In this document: positions 1 to 4,888 of the stretch, piece after piece
Layout: the number at the start of each line of letters is the position of its first letter
Numbering within the stretch: position 1 is the stretch's first letter
Assembly (NCBI GenBank): GCA_023392115.1
Contig: JAEVZT010000079.1
Coordinates: 1 to 5,785, forward strand
DNA from: Chloroflexota bacterium
GTDB taxonomy: Bacteria; Chloroflexota; Anaerolineae; Aggregatilineales; Phototrophicaceae
Reading direction: 5' to 3'
DNA length: 5,785 nt
The notes under the pieces: generated by a model
What the model saw: only the letters and a program-made list of their open reading frames with translations
What the model was told of the DNA's origin: nothing
Database searches by the model: none
Translations under genes and position numbers: made by a program

Positions 1-446
1 GGCATATTCGGCAGCGAGTTGATCAGCGTGAGCGGGTTCGGCTTGCGGTATCCTGACGTCTTGTACTTGTACTCGCTCTGCTCCGCCATCTCGTGCGAGC
101 CGAGCGTCGTGCCGATCACCGTCCCAACCCGATCGCCTTCTTCCTCGATCATCGCCGGCGTCAGACCGGCGTCCTCAATCGCCATCGACGCGGCGGCGAC
201 GGCAAAATGCGACGCGCGCCCCATGCGCCGAGCTTCCTTATGCTCGATGTACTGCGTCGGGTCAAAACCGCGCACCTCACCGGCGATCCGCACCGGCACA
301 TGCTCGACAGGGATCGTTTCGATTTGCCGGATGCCGGATTTCCCTGCCTTAAGGCTGTCCCATAGGGTCTTCACGCCGCCAAGCGCGGTGACCGCTCCCA
401 AACCCGTAACGACAACGCGTGGACGACCATTACGCAGCAGTTCCAT
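1..446 (-). CDS. fabF: Beta-ketoacyl-ACP synthase II, N-terminal part (partial)
   Basis: Condensing enzyme of type II fatty acid synthesis in the cytosol; it extends acyl-ACP by two carbons using malonyl-ACP. The window holds the first 148 codons and the gene runs off the left edge. Visible family marks are the opening RVVVTGLGAVTALG (residues 10-23), the RRMGRASHFAVAAA helix (73-86), VGTVIGTTLGS (107-117) and the SLPNM block (144-148) found shortly before the nucleophile. The active-site Cys and two His residues lie beyond the window and cannot be checked. The ATG at 446 is forced as the most upstream start, because an in-frame TGA lies at 452-450. There is no Shine-Dalgarno at the usual distance; the nearest is at 487-481. 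The gene follows plsX on the same strand after 51 nt, so co-transcription is likely. Another KAS I/II-type ketosynthase is possible, but the fatty-acid context favours FabF. Confidence 0.9.
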   Translation of the reverse strand, partial: MELLRNGRPRVVVTGLGAVTALGGVKTLWDSLKAGKSGIRQIETIPVEHVPVRIAGEVRGFDPTQYIEHKEARRMGRASHFAVAAASMAIEDAGLTPAMIEEEGDRVGTVIGTTLGSHEMAEQSEYKYKTSGYRKPNPLTLINSLPNM

Positions 447-455
447 GTTTCATTC

Positions 456-487
456 AAGCGGCGTCCAGTGATGCCGCTTTCCTCCTC
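456..487 (-). promoter_or_regulatory. Distant Shine-Dalgarno plus spacer hairpin before fabF
   Basis: In the plsX-fabF gap the mRNA reads GAGGAGG (487-481), then one A, then a hairpin at 479-456. Its arms are AAGCGGCATC and GACGCCGCTT with loop ACTG: seven outer base pairs, one A-C mismatch and two inner pairs. Nine nt (455-447) separate it from the fabF ATG at 446. The linear distance from Shine-Dalgarno to ATG is 34 nt, too long for normal initiation. With the hairpin folded it is about 10 nt. A hairpin that shortens this distance is known for phage T4 gene 25. That it works this way here is inference. Confidence 0.5.
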
Positions 488-497
488 TCAAACGTCT

Positions 498-1499
498 TTA
501 CGCTAGTGAATAGGTTTTTAGCCCGGTGGCAATCGACTCGATGACCCTGCCCGAGACGGCTTTTCGCGCCTGTCCGATGGCATTCTTGACGGCTGTGTCG
601 TTCGACCGACCATGACCAATAATGACAACACCATTCACGCCCAAGAGTGGCGCGCCGCCGACTTCAAACGGATCAATTGCCTTTGCCACGCGACCAAACG
701 CGGGACGCGCCAGCGCGCCGCCGATTTTCGTGCGCGTCGTCCGCATCAATTCCTCGCGGATCATTTTCGCCATCGCGCTCGTCGCCGCTTCGAGCGATTT
801 GAGGAAAATGTTGCCGACGAAACCGTCCATGACGACGACATCCGCTTCGCCCTTGAGCACATCTTTCGGCTCGATGTTGCCGATGAAACGCAGCGGCAGC
901 TCGCGGATCAACGCGCCCGCCTCGTGGATCAGCGCGTTGCCTTTGCCTTCTTCTTCGCCGTTGGCGAGCAGCGCGACGCGCGGTTCGTCGACGTTCAGCG
1001 TGTGCTGCGCGTAGAGCTTGCCCATCAGCGCGAACTGCGCCAGCCATTCGGCTTTCGAGTCGGCGTTCGCGCCGACATCGAGCATGATCAGATTCGCTCC
1101 GGCGAAGCGCAGGATGCCCGTCAGGGCAGGGCGCTTGACGCCTTCGATGCGACGTAAGGTGTAGAGCGTGGCGATGCTCAACGCCGCGCCTGTGTTGCCC
1201 GCTGTGATAAAGGCGTCGGCTGTGCCGTCCTTGACAAGCCCCATGCCGACGTGCATCGACGAATCCGGCTTGGACTTGCCGACGCTGCCGGGTTTATCTT
1301 CCATTGTCACTGTTTGACTGGCGTGGACGACTTCGAGGTTCAACCCTGCCGTCGCGTGCCGGGCGAGTTCGGCTTTTACCCGCGACTCATCGCCGACGAG
1401 GTAGATCGTGTCTCCCCATTCGCGCGCCGCCAGCACAGCTCCGGCGACATCTGGCGCGGGTGCGTTGTCGCTGCCCATCGCATCAAGAGCGATTCGCAT
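498..1499 (-). CDS. plsX: Phosphate acyltransferase PlsX
   Basis: Converts acyl-ACP and inorganic phosphate to acyl-phosphate, the acyl donor for PlsY in the first step of phospholipid synthesis; peripheral membrane or cytosolic. The protein has 333 residues, normal for the family, and looks intact. Conserved blocks in order are IALDAMGSDNAP (3-14), ITAGNTGAAL (98-107), LDVGANAD (140-147), NGEEEGKGN (180-188), GNIEPKD (207-213), MDGFVGNIFLK (224-234) and GGAPLLGVNGVVIIGHG (281-297). The ATG at 1499 has a good Shine-Dalgarno, AAGGA at 1511-1507, seven nt upstream. It is first in the visible operon and fabF follows directly. In many bacteria plsX is followed by fabH, fabD, fabG and acpP; none of these is between plsX and fabF here. 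Confidence 0.97.
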   Translation of the reverse strand: MRIALDAMGSDNAPAPDVAGAVLAAREWGDTIYLVGDESRVKAELARHATAGLNLEVVHASQTVTMEDKPGSVGKSKPDSSMHVGMGLVKDGTADAFITAGNTGAALSIATLYTLRRIEGVKRPALTGILRFAGANLIMLDVGANADSKAEWLAQFALMGKLYAQHTLNVDEPRVALLANGEEEGKGNALIHEAGALIRELPLRFIGNIEPKDVLKGEADVVVMDGFVGNIFLKSLEAATSAMAKMIREELMRTTRTKIGGALARPAFGRVAKAIDPFEVGGAPLLGVNGVVIIGHGRSNDTAVKNAIGQARKAVSGRVIESIATGLKTYSLA

Positions 1500-1547
1500 T
1501 CAAGGATCCTTATACAGACAGTATCTGAGCGTAGACTTCACCGGCAA

Positions 1548-1575
1548 AGTGTACCTAAATTGCAGTCCGCGTTAA
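1548..1575 (-). promoter_or_regulatory. Candidate promoter of plsX-fabF
   Basis: On the minus strand TTAACG (1575-1570) and TACACT (1553-1548) are 16 nt apart, each matching four of six sigma-70-type consensus bases. Transcription would begin near 1541 and leave a leader of about 40 nt before plsX. The match is weak and is supported mainly by position. Confidence 0.3.
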
Positions 1576-1653
1576 AGGGCAGATATTAATGGGGCTCGTT
1601 CTCAAGGGGACAAATGCCTCTAACAGTGACACGCGTGGAGCGAAAGAAAAGGA

Positions 1654-1681
1654 TTGACACTCCCATCGGAAAGAGTATAAT
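1654..1681 (+). promoter_or_regulatory. Consensus promoter of the tRNA-Leu gene
   Basis: TTGACA (1654-1659) and TATAAT (1676-1681) are both perfect matches to the housekeeping sigma consensus, with a 16-nt spacer. The expected start point is near 1688, about nine nt before the tRNA 5' end. This fits a strong stable-RNA promoter and is the best promoter in the window. Confidence 0.9.
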
Positions 1682-1696
1682 TCCACTCGTGTTCCC

Positions 1697-1777
1697 GCCC
1701 CGGTGGCGGAATGGCATACGCGGCAGGTTGAGGGCCTGTGTCCTTTGGACGTGGAGGTTCGAGTCCTCTCCGGGGCA
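1697..1777 (+). tRNA. tRNA-Leu (anticodon GAG)
   Basis: A complete class II tRNA folds by eye. The acceptor stem GCCCCGG (1697-1703) pairs with CCGGGGC (1770-1776), and the discriminator is A1777, as expected for leucine. The D stem is GCG/CGC (1706-1708/1719-1721) with the loop GG at 1713-1714. The anticodon stem 1723-1727/1735-1739 holds the loop TTGAGGG, with anticodon GAG at 1730-1732, which reads CUC and CUU. The long variable arm GTCC-TTT-GGAC (1740-1750) is typical of Leu. The T stem 1753-1757/1765-1769 carries the loop TTCGAGT. The 3' CCA is not encoded. The gene stands alone between its own promoter and terminator. Confidence 0.97.
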
Positions 1778-1782
1778 TTCAG

Positions 1783-1816
1783 ACGACCCACTCAGACGAG
1801 TGGGTCGTTTTATTTT
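1783..1816 (+). terminator. Intrinsic terminator of the tRNA-Leu gene
   Basis: A perfect 10-bp stem, ACGACCCACT (1783-1792) and AGTGGGTCGT (1799-1808), with the 6-nt loop CAGACG, runs into the T-rich tract TTTTATTTT (1808-1816). It begins only five nt after the tRNA. The T tract is on the plus-strand side only, so it should act in that direction and separate the tRNA from the gene at 1896. Confidence 0.93.
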
Positions 1817-1829
1817 CCATTTCCTTACG

Positions 1830-1858
1830 TTGCGCCGACGCCTCTCAGGTTGTAAACT
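1830..1858 (+). promoter_or_regulatory. Weak candidate promoter of the 1896-3065 gene
   Basis: TTGCGC (1830-1835) and TAAACT (1853-1858) are 17 nt apart, matching three and four of six consensus bases. The upstream tRNA terminator means this gene probably needs its own promoter, and this is the best-placed candidate. The match itself is poor. Confidence 0.25.
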
Positions 1859-1895
1859 GCTAACAGGCTGCTTGTACTCGCGGAGGTGGTGTGGG

Positions 1896-3065
1896 ATGAG
1901 TGAAGAAACGAGAGGGGCTTTAGCGCGCGCCTTTGACGCCGTCGAGGCGGGCGACCTTGAGTCTGCGCGGCAAATACTTGAACCCATCCTTGCGGTGGAG
2001 CGCAATAACGCCGACGCGTGGTGGATCTATAGTCACGCCGTCAGCGATCCTGAACAGGCACGCGACGCGCTGGAGCAGGTTGTGCGCATCAACCCCGACT
2101 ATCCGGGCGCGTCCGAACTGCTGTCAACGCTGCGCGACCGCCTCCCCGCACGACCTTTAGGCGCGACTGGCGTGCCCATCCCTCCCGCTGCACCACCGCC
2201 CAGCCTTCCCGAAACGGAGCTGGAAGAACCAGATTTCGACACTAAACCGAATCCGGTTGCTCTGACCGATACAGCTGCGCCTGAAACAGCCGAGCCCGCC
2301 TCACGGCGCAGCCCGCTGCCGTTGATCGCGGCGGCTCTCCTGCTGATCGCAATAATCGCCCTGTTGGCGCTCGTGCTCAATCAGACGCAGCAGGGAGTCG
2401 ACCCCAACCTCGACCAGACGTCGACCGCCGCTGCCGTCGCCATGGCGACCGATGAACCGGAAATTCCGCTCGCCGCTGCCACGGATGAAGCAGCGGAAGT
2501 AGCAACGGAAGACGCAGCAGAAGCGGCAGGCGACGCGGACGCGACTGAATCCGCGACCGAAGCCGCAGCGGAAGAAGAAGCTGAACCGACGCCAACCGCC
2601 GAACAAATGACGCAGGTCGCGGTGGTTGAAGTCGCGGAGACTGAAGCAGCAGACGACGTCGATGCGGCGGCAACAGAGGAAGTTGACGCGGTTGTGACGC
2701 TCGAGGTGACCACCAGCGTGGCGACGACGAGCGATTTCGATTCGCTGTACGCGGCGCTGTCGGATTTTTCAGTGCCTGAAGGCGGCATTGAGGAAGTGAC
2801 AACCTCGCTCGGCAGCACGGTGATGGCGAACGTCTGCGCCGCCCCGGGACGCGAAATGCGCGCGCTGCTGCCTCAGGTCATGGGCGCGATTGCCGAACAG
2901 GCTGGCGATCTCGGCGACGGCATTGAGGCGATCGGCGCGAGCATGGTCAACTGCGAGACGAACGCGCCGATGTTGACGGTCGCCGTCCCGCGCGAGATCG
3001 CGCAGGCATTCGCGGACGGTGATCTCAACGCCGCCGAGTTCAGTTCCGGCTGGCAGCCGCAGTAA
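1896..3065 (+). CDS. Single-pass membrane protein with cytoplasmic TPR-like domain, function unknown
   Basis: 389 residues; I do not recognise the family. Residues 6-80 are helical with TPR-like spacing (AFDAVEAGDLESARQILEP, then DPEQARDALEQVVRINPDYP), so they may bind a protein partner in the cytosol. Residues 84-137 are a Pro-rich linker ending in RR. Residues 140-161 are a strongly hydrophobic membrane helix. With the RR on its inner side, the N-terminus should be inside and the C-terminus outside. Residues 175-270 are a low-complexity Ala/Glu/Thr/Asp tract. Residues 278-389 look like a small folded outer domain with two cysteines (C314, C353) that could form a disulfide. The ATG at 1896 is chosen because GGAGGT (1882-1887) lies eight nt upstream. 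The frame stays open back to 1614, but that stretch crosses the tRNA gene and cannot be coding. It converges with the kinase gene on the other strand. Confidence 0.88.
   Translation: MSEETRGALARAFDAVEAGDLESARQILEPILAVERNNADAWWIYSHAVSDPEQARDALEQVVRINPDYPGASELLSTLRDRLPARPLGATGVPIPPAAPPPSLPETELEEPDFDTKPNPVALTDTAAPETAEPASRRSPLPLIAAALLLIAIIALLALVLNQTQQGVDPNLDQTSTAAAVAMATDEPEIPLAAATDEAAEVATEDAAEAAGDADATESATEAAAEEEAEPTPTAEQMTQVAVVEVAETEAADDVDAAATEEVDAVVTLEVTTSVATTSDFDSLYAALSDFSVPEGGIEEVTTSLGSTVMANVCAAPGREMRALLPQVMGAIAEQAGDLGDGIEAIGASMVNCETNAPMLTVAVPREIAQAFADGDLNAAEFSSGWQPQ
2418..2705 (+). other. Low-complexity Ala/Glu/Thr-coding segment
   Basis: This stretch encodes residues 175-270 of the membrane protein and is built from repeated GCG/GCA (Ala), GAA/GAC (Glu/Asp) and ACG/ACC (Thr) codons. 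It is acidic and should form a flexible extracellular stalk between the membrane helix and the C-terminal domain. The repetition makes several opposite-strand frames look open and Ser/Arg-rich; these are not genes. Confidence 0.8.
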
Positions 3066-3075
3066 GGCAAAAGAA

Positions 3076-3103
3076 GTACCGAGTGCTGAGTGCTGAGTAC
3101 TGA
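3076..3103 (+). repeat. Tandem heptamer array, left arm
   Basis: Four head-to-tail 7-bp units, GTACCGA, GTGCTGA, GTGCTGA and GTACTGA, fit the consensus GTRCYGA. All differences are transitions at the third and fifth positions. Confidence 0.9.
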
Positions 3104-3130
3104 GGAGGAATATCACCTGTTCCTCCGTAT

Positions 3131-3175
3131 TCAGCACTCGGCTTTTCTCAGCACTCAGTACTTGGTACTCAGCAC
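3131..3175 (-). repeat. Tandem heptamer array, right arm (inverted)
   Basis: Read on the minus strand from 3175, the units are GTGCTGA, GTACCAA, GTACTGA and GTGCTGA (to 3148). A degenerate 10-nt piece, GAAAAGCCGA (3147-3138), follows, then one more GTGCTGA (3137-3131). This is the left-arm consensus in the opposite orientation, with one or two extra units and an interruption. Confidence 0.87.
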
Positions 3176-3180
3176 TTCTT

Positions 3181-4812
3181 TTATTGTGGCGTGTAAATCG
3201 GCAGGCGCAGGGTGAAGTGTGTGCCTACGCCGACGGTGCTTTTCACGCTGATGGAGCCGTGATGCCCCTCGATGATGCCGAAACTGAGGAACAACCCCAG
3301 TCCTGTCCCCTGTGGTTTTGTCGAATAGAACGGATCGAAAATCCGGTCGATCTCGTCTGGCGGAATGCCGCAGCCGGTATCAATGAAGTCGATCACGATC
3401 TGCCCGCTCTCCTGACGTGCGTTGATCGTCAGCGTCCCGCCGTCATCCATGGCGGCTTCTGCGTTGAGCGCGAGATTCATGAACACGGCTTCAAGCTGAT
3501 CCTTGCTGCCGAGGACTGGCGGCAGCGGCGGCAGGCTCTCTTTGACAGTCACTCGCTCGTGCTCGAAGAACTTGCGGTTAAGCTTGATGATGCCCTCAAG
3601 CAGTTGTGTAACGTCGAGCGGGTGGAGATCGGGACCGCTGTCGCGTGCGAACTCAAGCAGACTGCGGACAATACGCTCGATCCGTTCGACGTTTTCGCGA
3701 ATCATGCGCACTTCTTTGGGGTCGAGCTGGACGCGGTTGCGGGCGAGGTCGGTTTCCAAGTCCTCGAGGAACAGCCCGATCGGCATGAGTGGGTTGCGGA
3801 TTTCATGGGCGATGCTCGCGCCCAACCGCCCAATCGATGCCAGCTTTTCCGAGCGGATCAACAGCTTGTGCGCCGATTCAAGCTCCTTCGTGCGCTCTTT
3901 GACCATTTCCTCAAGCCGCATGGCGTTGTCGGCTTGCAGCGCGTAAAGCTGCGCGTTGCGTAATGCCAGCGATGCCTGCCTGCCGATCCCTTCGAACAGC
4001 GGAAGCTGCTGATCCTCATACGGTTCGGCTTTGCTGAGCAGGCTCAACACGGCGATCCGCTCGCTAGCGTGCTGGAGCGTCAGCGCCATGCCATTGCGAT
4101 ACGGGTTGGTCGTGTCGCCCGCCCATTGAATAGCGTGATCCGAACGAATGGCGCGGGCGACGATCGCCTCATGGTCGATTGACTCGGCGTCGCCTGAACC
4201 GGCTTTATCGCGCACATGGCGCTCGACGATCGAGCAGTCCTGCGCCAGCAGATCGATGACGGCGACATCGGCGGGGAGCAGCTCGTGAACAAGTTCGAGG
4301 ATTAGGTCGAGCAGGTCACGCACGGCGAGTGACTGGTTGAGCTTCTCGCTGACGCGAAGCAGGGCTTCGAGCTGCTGCGTCCGCCGGTGGAGCGCTTCTT
4401 CGAGCTGGCGCGCTTTGATCTTGCTCTGCGCGCGCGCCAAGAGTTCCTGCGGCGCGAACGGCTTGTAGAGGTAATCGTCAGCGCCGAGCTTCAGACCGCG
4501 CGCAACGTCCGCTGGCTCGCGCGCGTTCGCCGTCACCATGATCGTCGGGATGTTGACCGTTTCAGGGTCTTCGCGCAGCAGGCGCAGAACATCGAAGCCG
4601 TTCATTCCGGGCATGAGAATGTCGAGCAGGATCAGGTCTGGCACGATGCGCTTGGCGGTTTCCAACGCGGCAATGCCGTTCGTCACCGTCTTGACCCGGT
4701 AACCTTCGCGCTCGAAGATATGCTGAAGCATAATCGTGGTGTTCACCTCGTCGTCGGCGACGAGCACCATCGGTGCAGGCTGTTTGCCCTCTATCTGTGG
4801 TTGACCAACCAT
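3181..4812 (-). CDS. Soluble hybrid sensor kinase: receiver-GAF-HisKA-HATPase
   Basis: 543 residues from the preferred ATG at 4812. The N-terminal receiver domain (about 15-130) has the acidic pair D20/D21, phospho-acceptor D64 in LLDILMPG, T94 and K117 in YKPF. A GAF-like domain (about 155-290) may bind a small ligand or chromophore, but nothing visible says which. A coiled coil (about 290-325) leads to the dimerisation domain with phospho-acceptor H336 in HEIRNPL. The ATP-binding domain shows the N box NLALNAEAAM (446-455), G1 box DTGCGI (478-483), F box FDPFYSTK (492-499) and G2 box GTGLGL (502-507). All key residues are present, so it should be an active histidine kinase. No membrane helix is seen, so it is cytosolic. 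No separate response regulator lies nearby, and the output target is unknown. A TTG start at 4836 would add eight residues but has no Shine-Dalgarno. Confidence 0.95.
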   Translation of the reverse strand: MVGQPQIEGKQPAPMVLVADDEVNTTIMLQHIFEREGYRVKTVTNGIAALETAKRIVPDLILLDILMPGMNGFDVLRLLREDPETVNIPTIMVTANAREPADVARGLKLGADDYLYKPFAPQELLARAQSKIKARQLEEALHRRTQQLEALLRVSEKLNQSLAVRDLLDLILELVHELLPADVAVIDLLAQDCSIVERHVRDKAGSGDAESIDHEAIVARAIRSDHAIQWAGDTTNPYRNGMALTLQHASERIAVLSLLSKAEPYEDQQLPLFEGIGRQASLALRNAQLYALQADNAMRLEEMVKERTKELESAHKLLIRSEKLASIGRLGASIAHEIRNPLMPIGLFLEDLETDLARNRVQLDPKEVRMIRENVERIERIVRSLLEFARDSGPDLHPLDVTQLLEGIIKLNRKFFEHERVTVKESLPPLPPVLGSKDQLEAVFMNLALNAEAAMDDGGTLTINARQESGQIVIDFIDTGCGIPPDEIDRIFDPFYSTKPQGTGLGLFLSFGIIEGHHGSISVKSTVGVGTHFTLRLPIYTPQ

Positions 4813-4817
4813 CGAAT

Positions 4818-4824
4818 CCACCTT
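4818..4824 (-). promoter_or_regulatory. Shine-Dalgarno that sets the kinase start
   Basis: AAGGTGG on the minus strand lies five nt before the ATG at 4812. It would be inside the coding region if the TTG at 4836 were used, and that TTG has no such site. This favours the ATG start. Confidence 0.6.
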
Positions 4825-4851
4825 GGGCTTTACCAAGAGAAATGTTAAAAT
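4823..4851 (+). promoter_or_regulatory. Candidate promoter of the S41 protease gene
   Basis: TTGGGC (4823-4828, three of six) and TAAAAT (4846-4851, five of six) are exactly 17 nt apart. Transcription would start near 4858, about 30 nt before the ATG at 4889. The -35 element touches the kinase Shine-Dalgarno on the other strand. Confidence 0.45.
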
Positions 4852-4878
4852 CTACCTTTGCCTAATCATAAACGTGAA
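4849..4878 (-). promoter_or_regulatory. Candidate promoter of the sensor kinase gene
   Basis: On the minus strand TTCACG (4878-4873) and TAGATT (4854-4849) each match four of six consensus bases, with an 18-nt spacer. The start point would be near 4842. Its -10 overlaps the -10 of the divergent protease promoter. A second possible -10, TATGAT at 4870-4865, has no good -35 at normal spacing. Confidence 0.3.
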
Positions 4879-4888
4879 TCTAAATGTG

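Larger units (their letters stand above)
3069..3182. terminator. Large inverted repeat, probable bidirectional terminator
   Basis: This 114-bp imperfect palindrome fills the gap between two convergent genes. The outer arms 3069-3103 and 3148-3182 align in register over 35 positions with seven differences, all transitions. In the plus-strand RNA these give four G-U pairs and three A-C mismatches. The outer ends AAAAGAAG and CTTCTTTT are perfect and place a T-rich tract after the stem in both directions. The centre is a perfect hairpin, GGAGGAA (3104-3110) and TTCCTCC (3120-3126), with a 9-nt loop. A 21-nt stretch (3127-3147) on the right is unpaired in this fold. The right end overlaps the TAA stop of the kinase gene. 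Termination is inferred from structure and place. Confidence 0.75.

Noticed and set aside
19..471. Plus-strand open frame opposite fabF
   Set aside because: It lies antisense to a clear FabF coding sequence, and its translation is Ser/Arg/Pro-rich with no known motif.
456..479. Intrinsic terminator between plsX and fabF
   Set aside because: On the minus strand the hairpin is followed by TTGAATG, not a T tract. On the plus strand it has only TTT after it and no gene before it.
612..1157. Plus-strand open frames opposite plsX
   Set aside because: Shadow frames of an intact PlsX with all conserved motifs; no Shine-Dalgarno and biased Arg/Asp/Phe composition.
1614..1895. Upstream open extension of the membrane-protein frame
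   Set aside because: It runs through the tRNA-Leu gene and its terminator; the ATG at 1896 has a well-placed Shine-Dalgarno and the natural protein start.
2377..2818. Minus-strand Ser/Ala- and Pro/Leu/Arg-rich frames
   Set aside because: They mirror the low-complexity Ala/Glu/Thr codons of the plus-strand membrane protein; repeated codons keep the opposite frames open by chance.
3069..3182. CRISPR array or prophage attachment site
   Set aside because: The units are 7 bp, contiguous and inverted across the centre, without spacers; no cas or integrase gene is in the window.
3184..3963. 259-codon plus-strand frame opposite the kinase
   Set aside because: Antisense to the HisKA/HATPase region with its intact motifs; GC-rich genes commonly leave such frames open.
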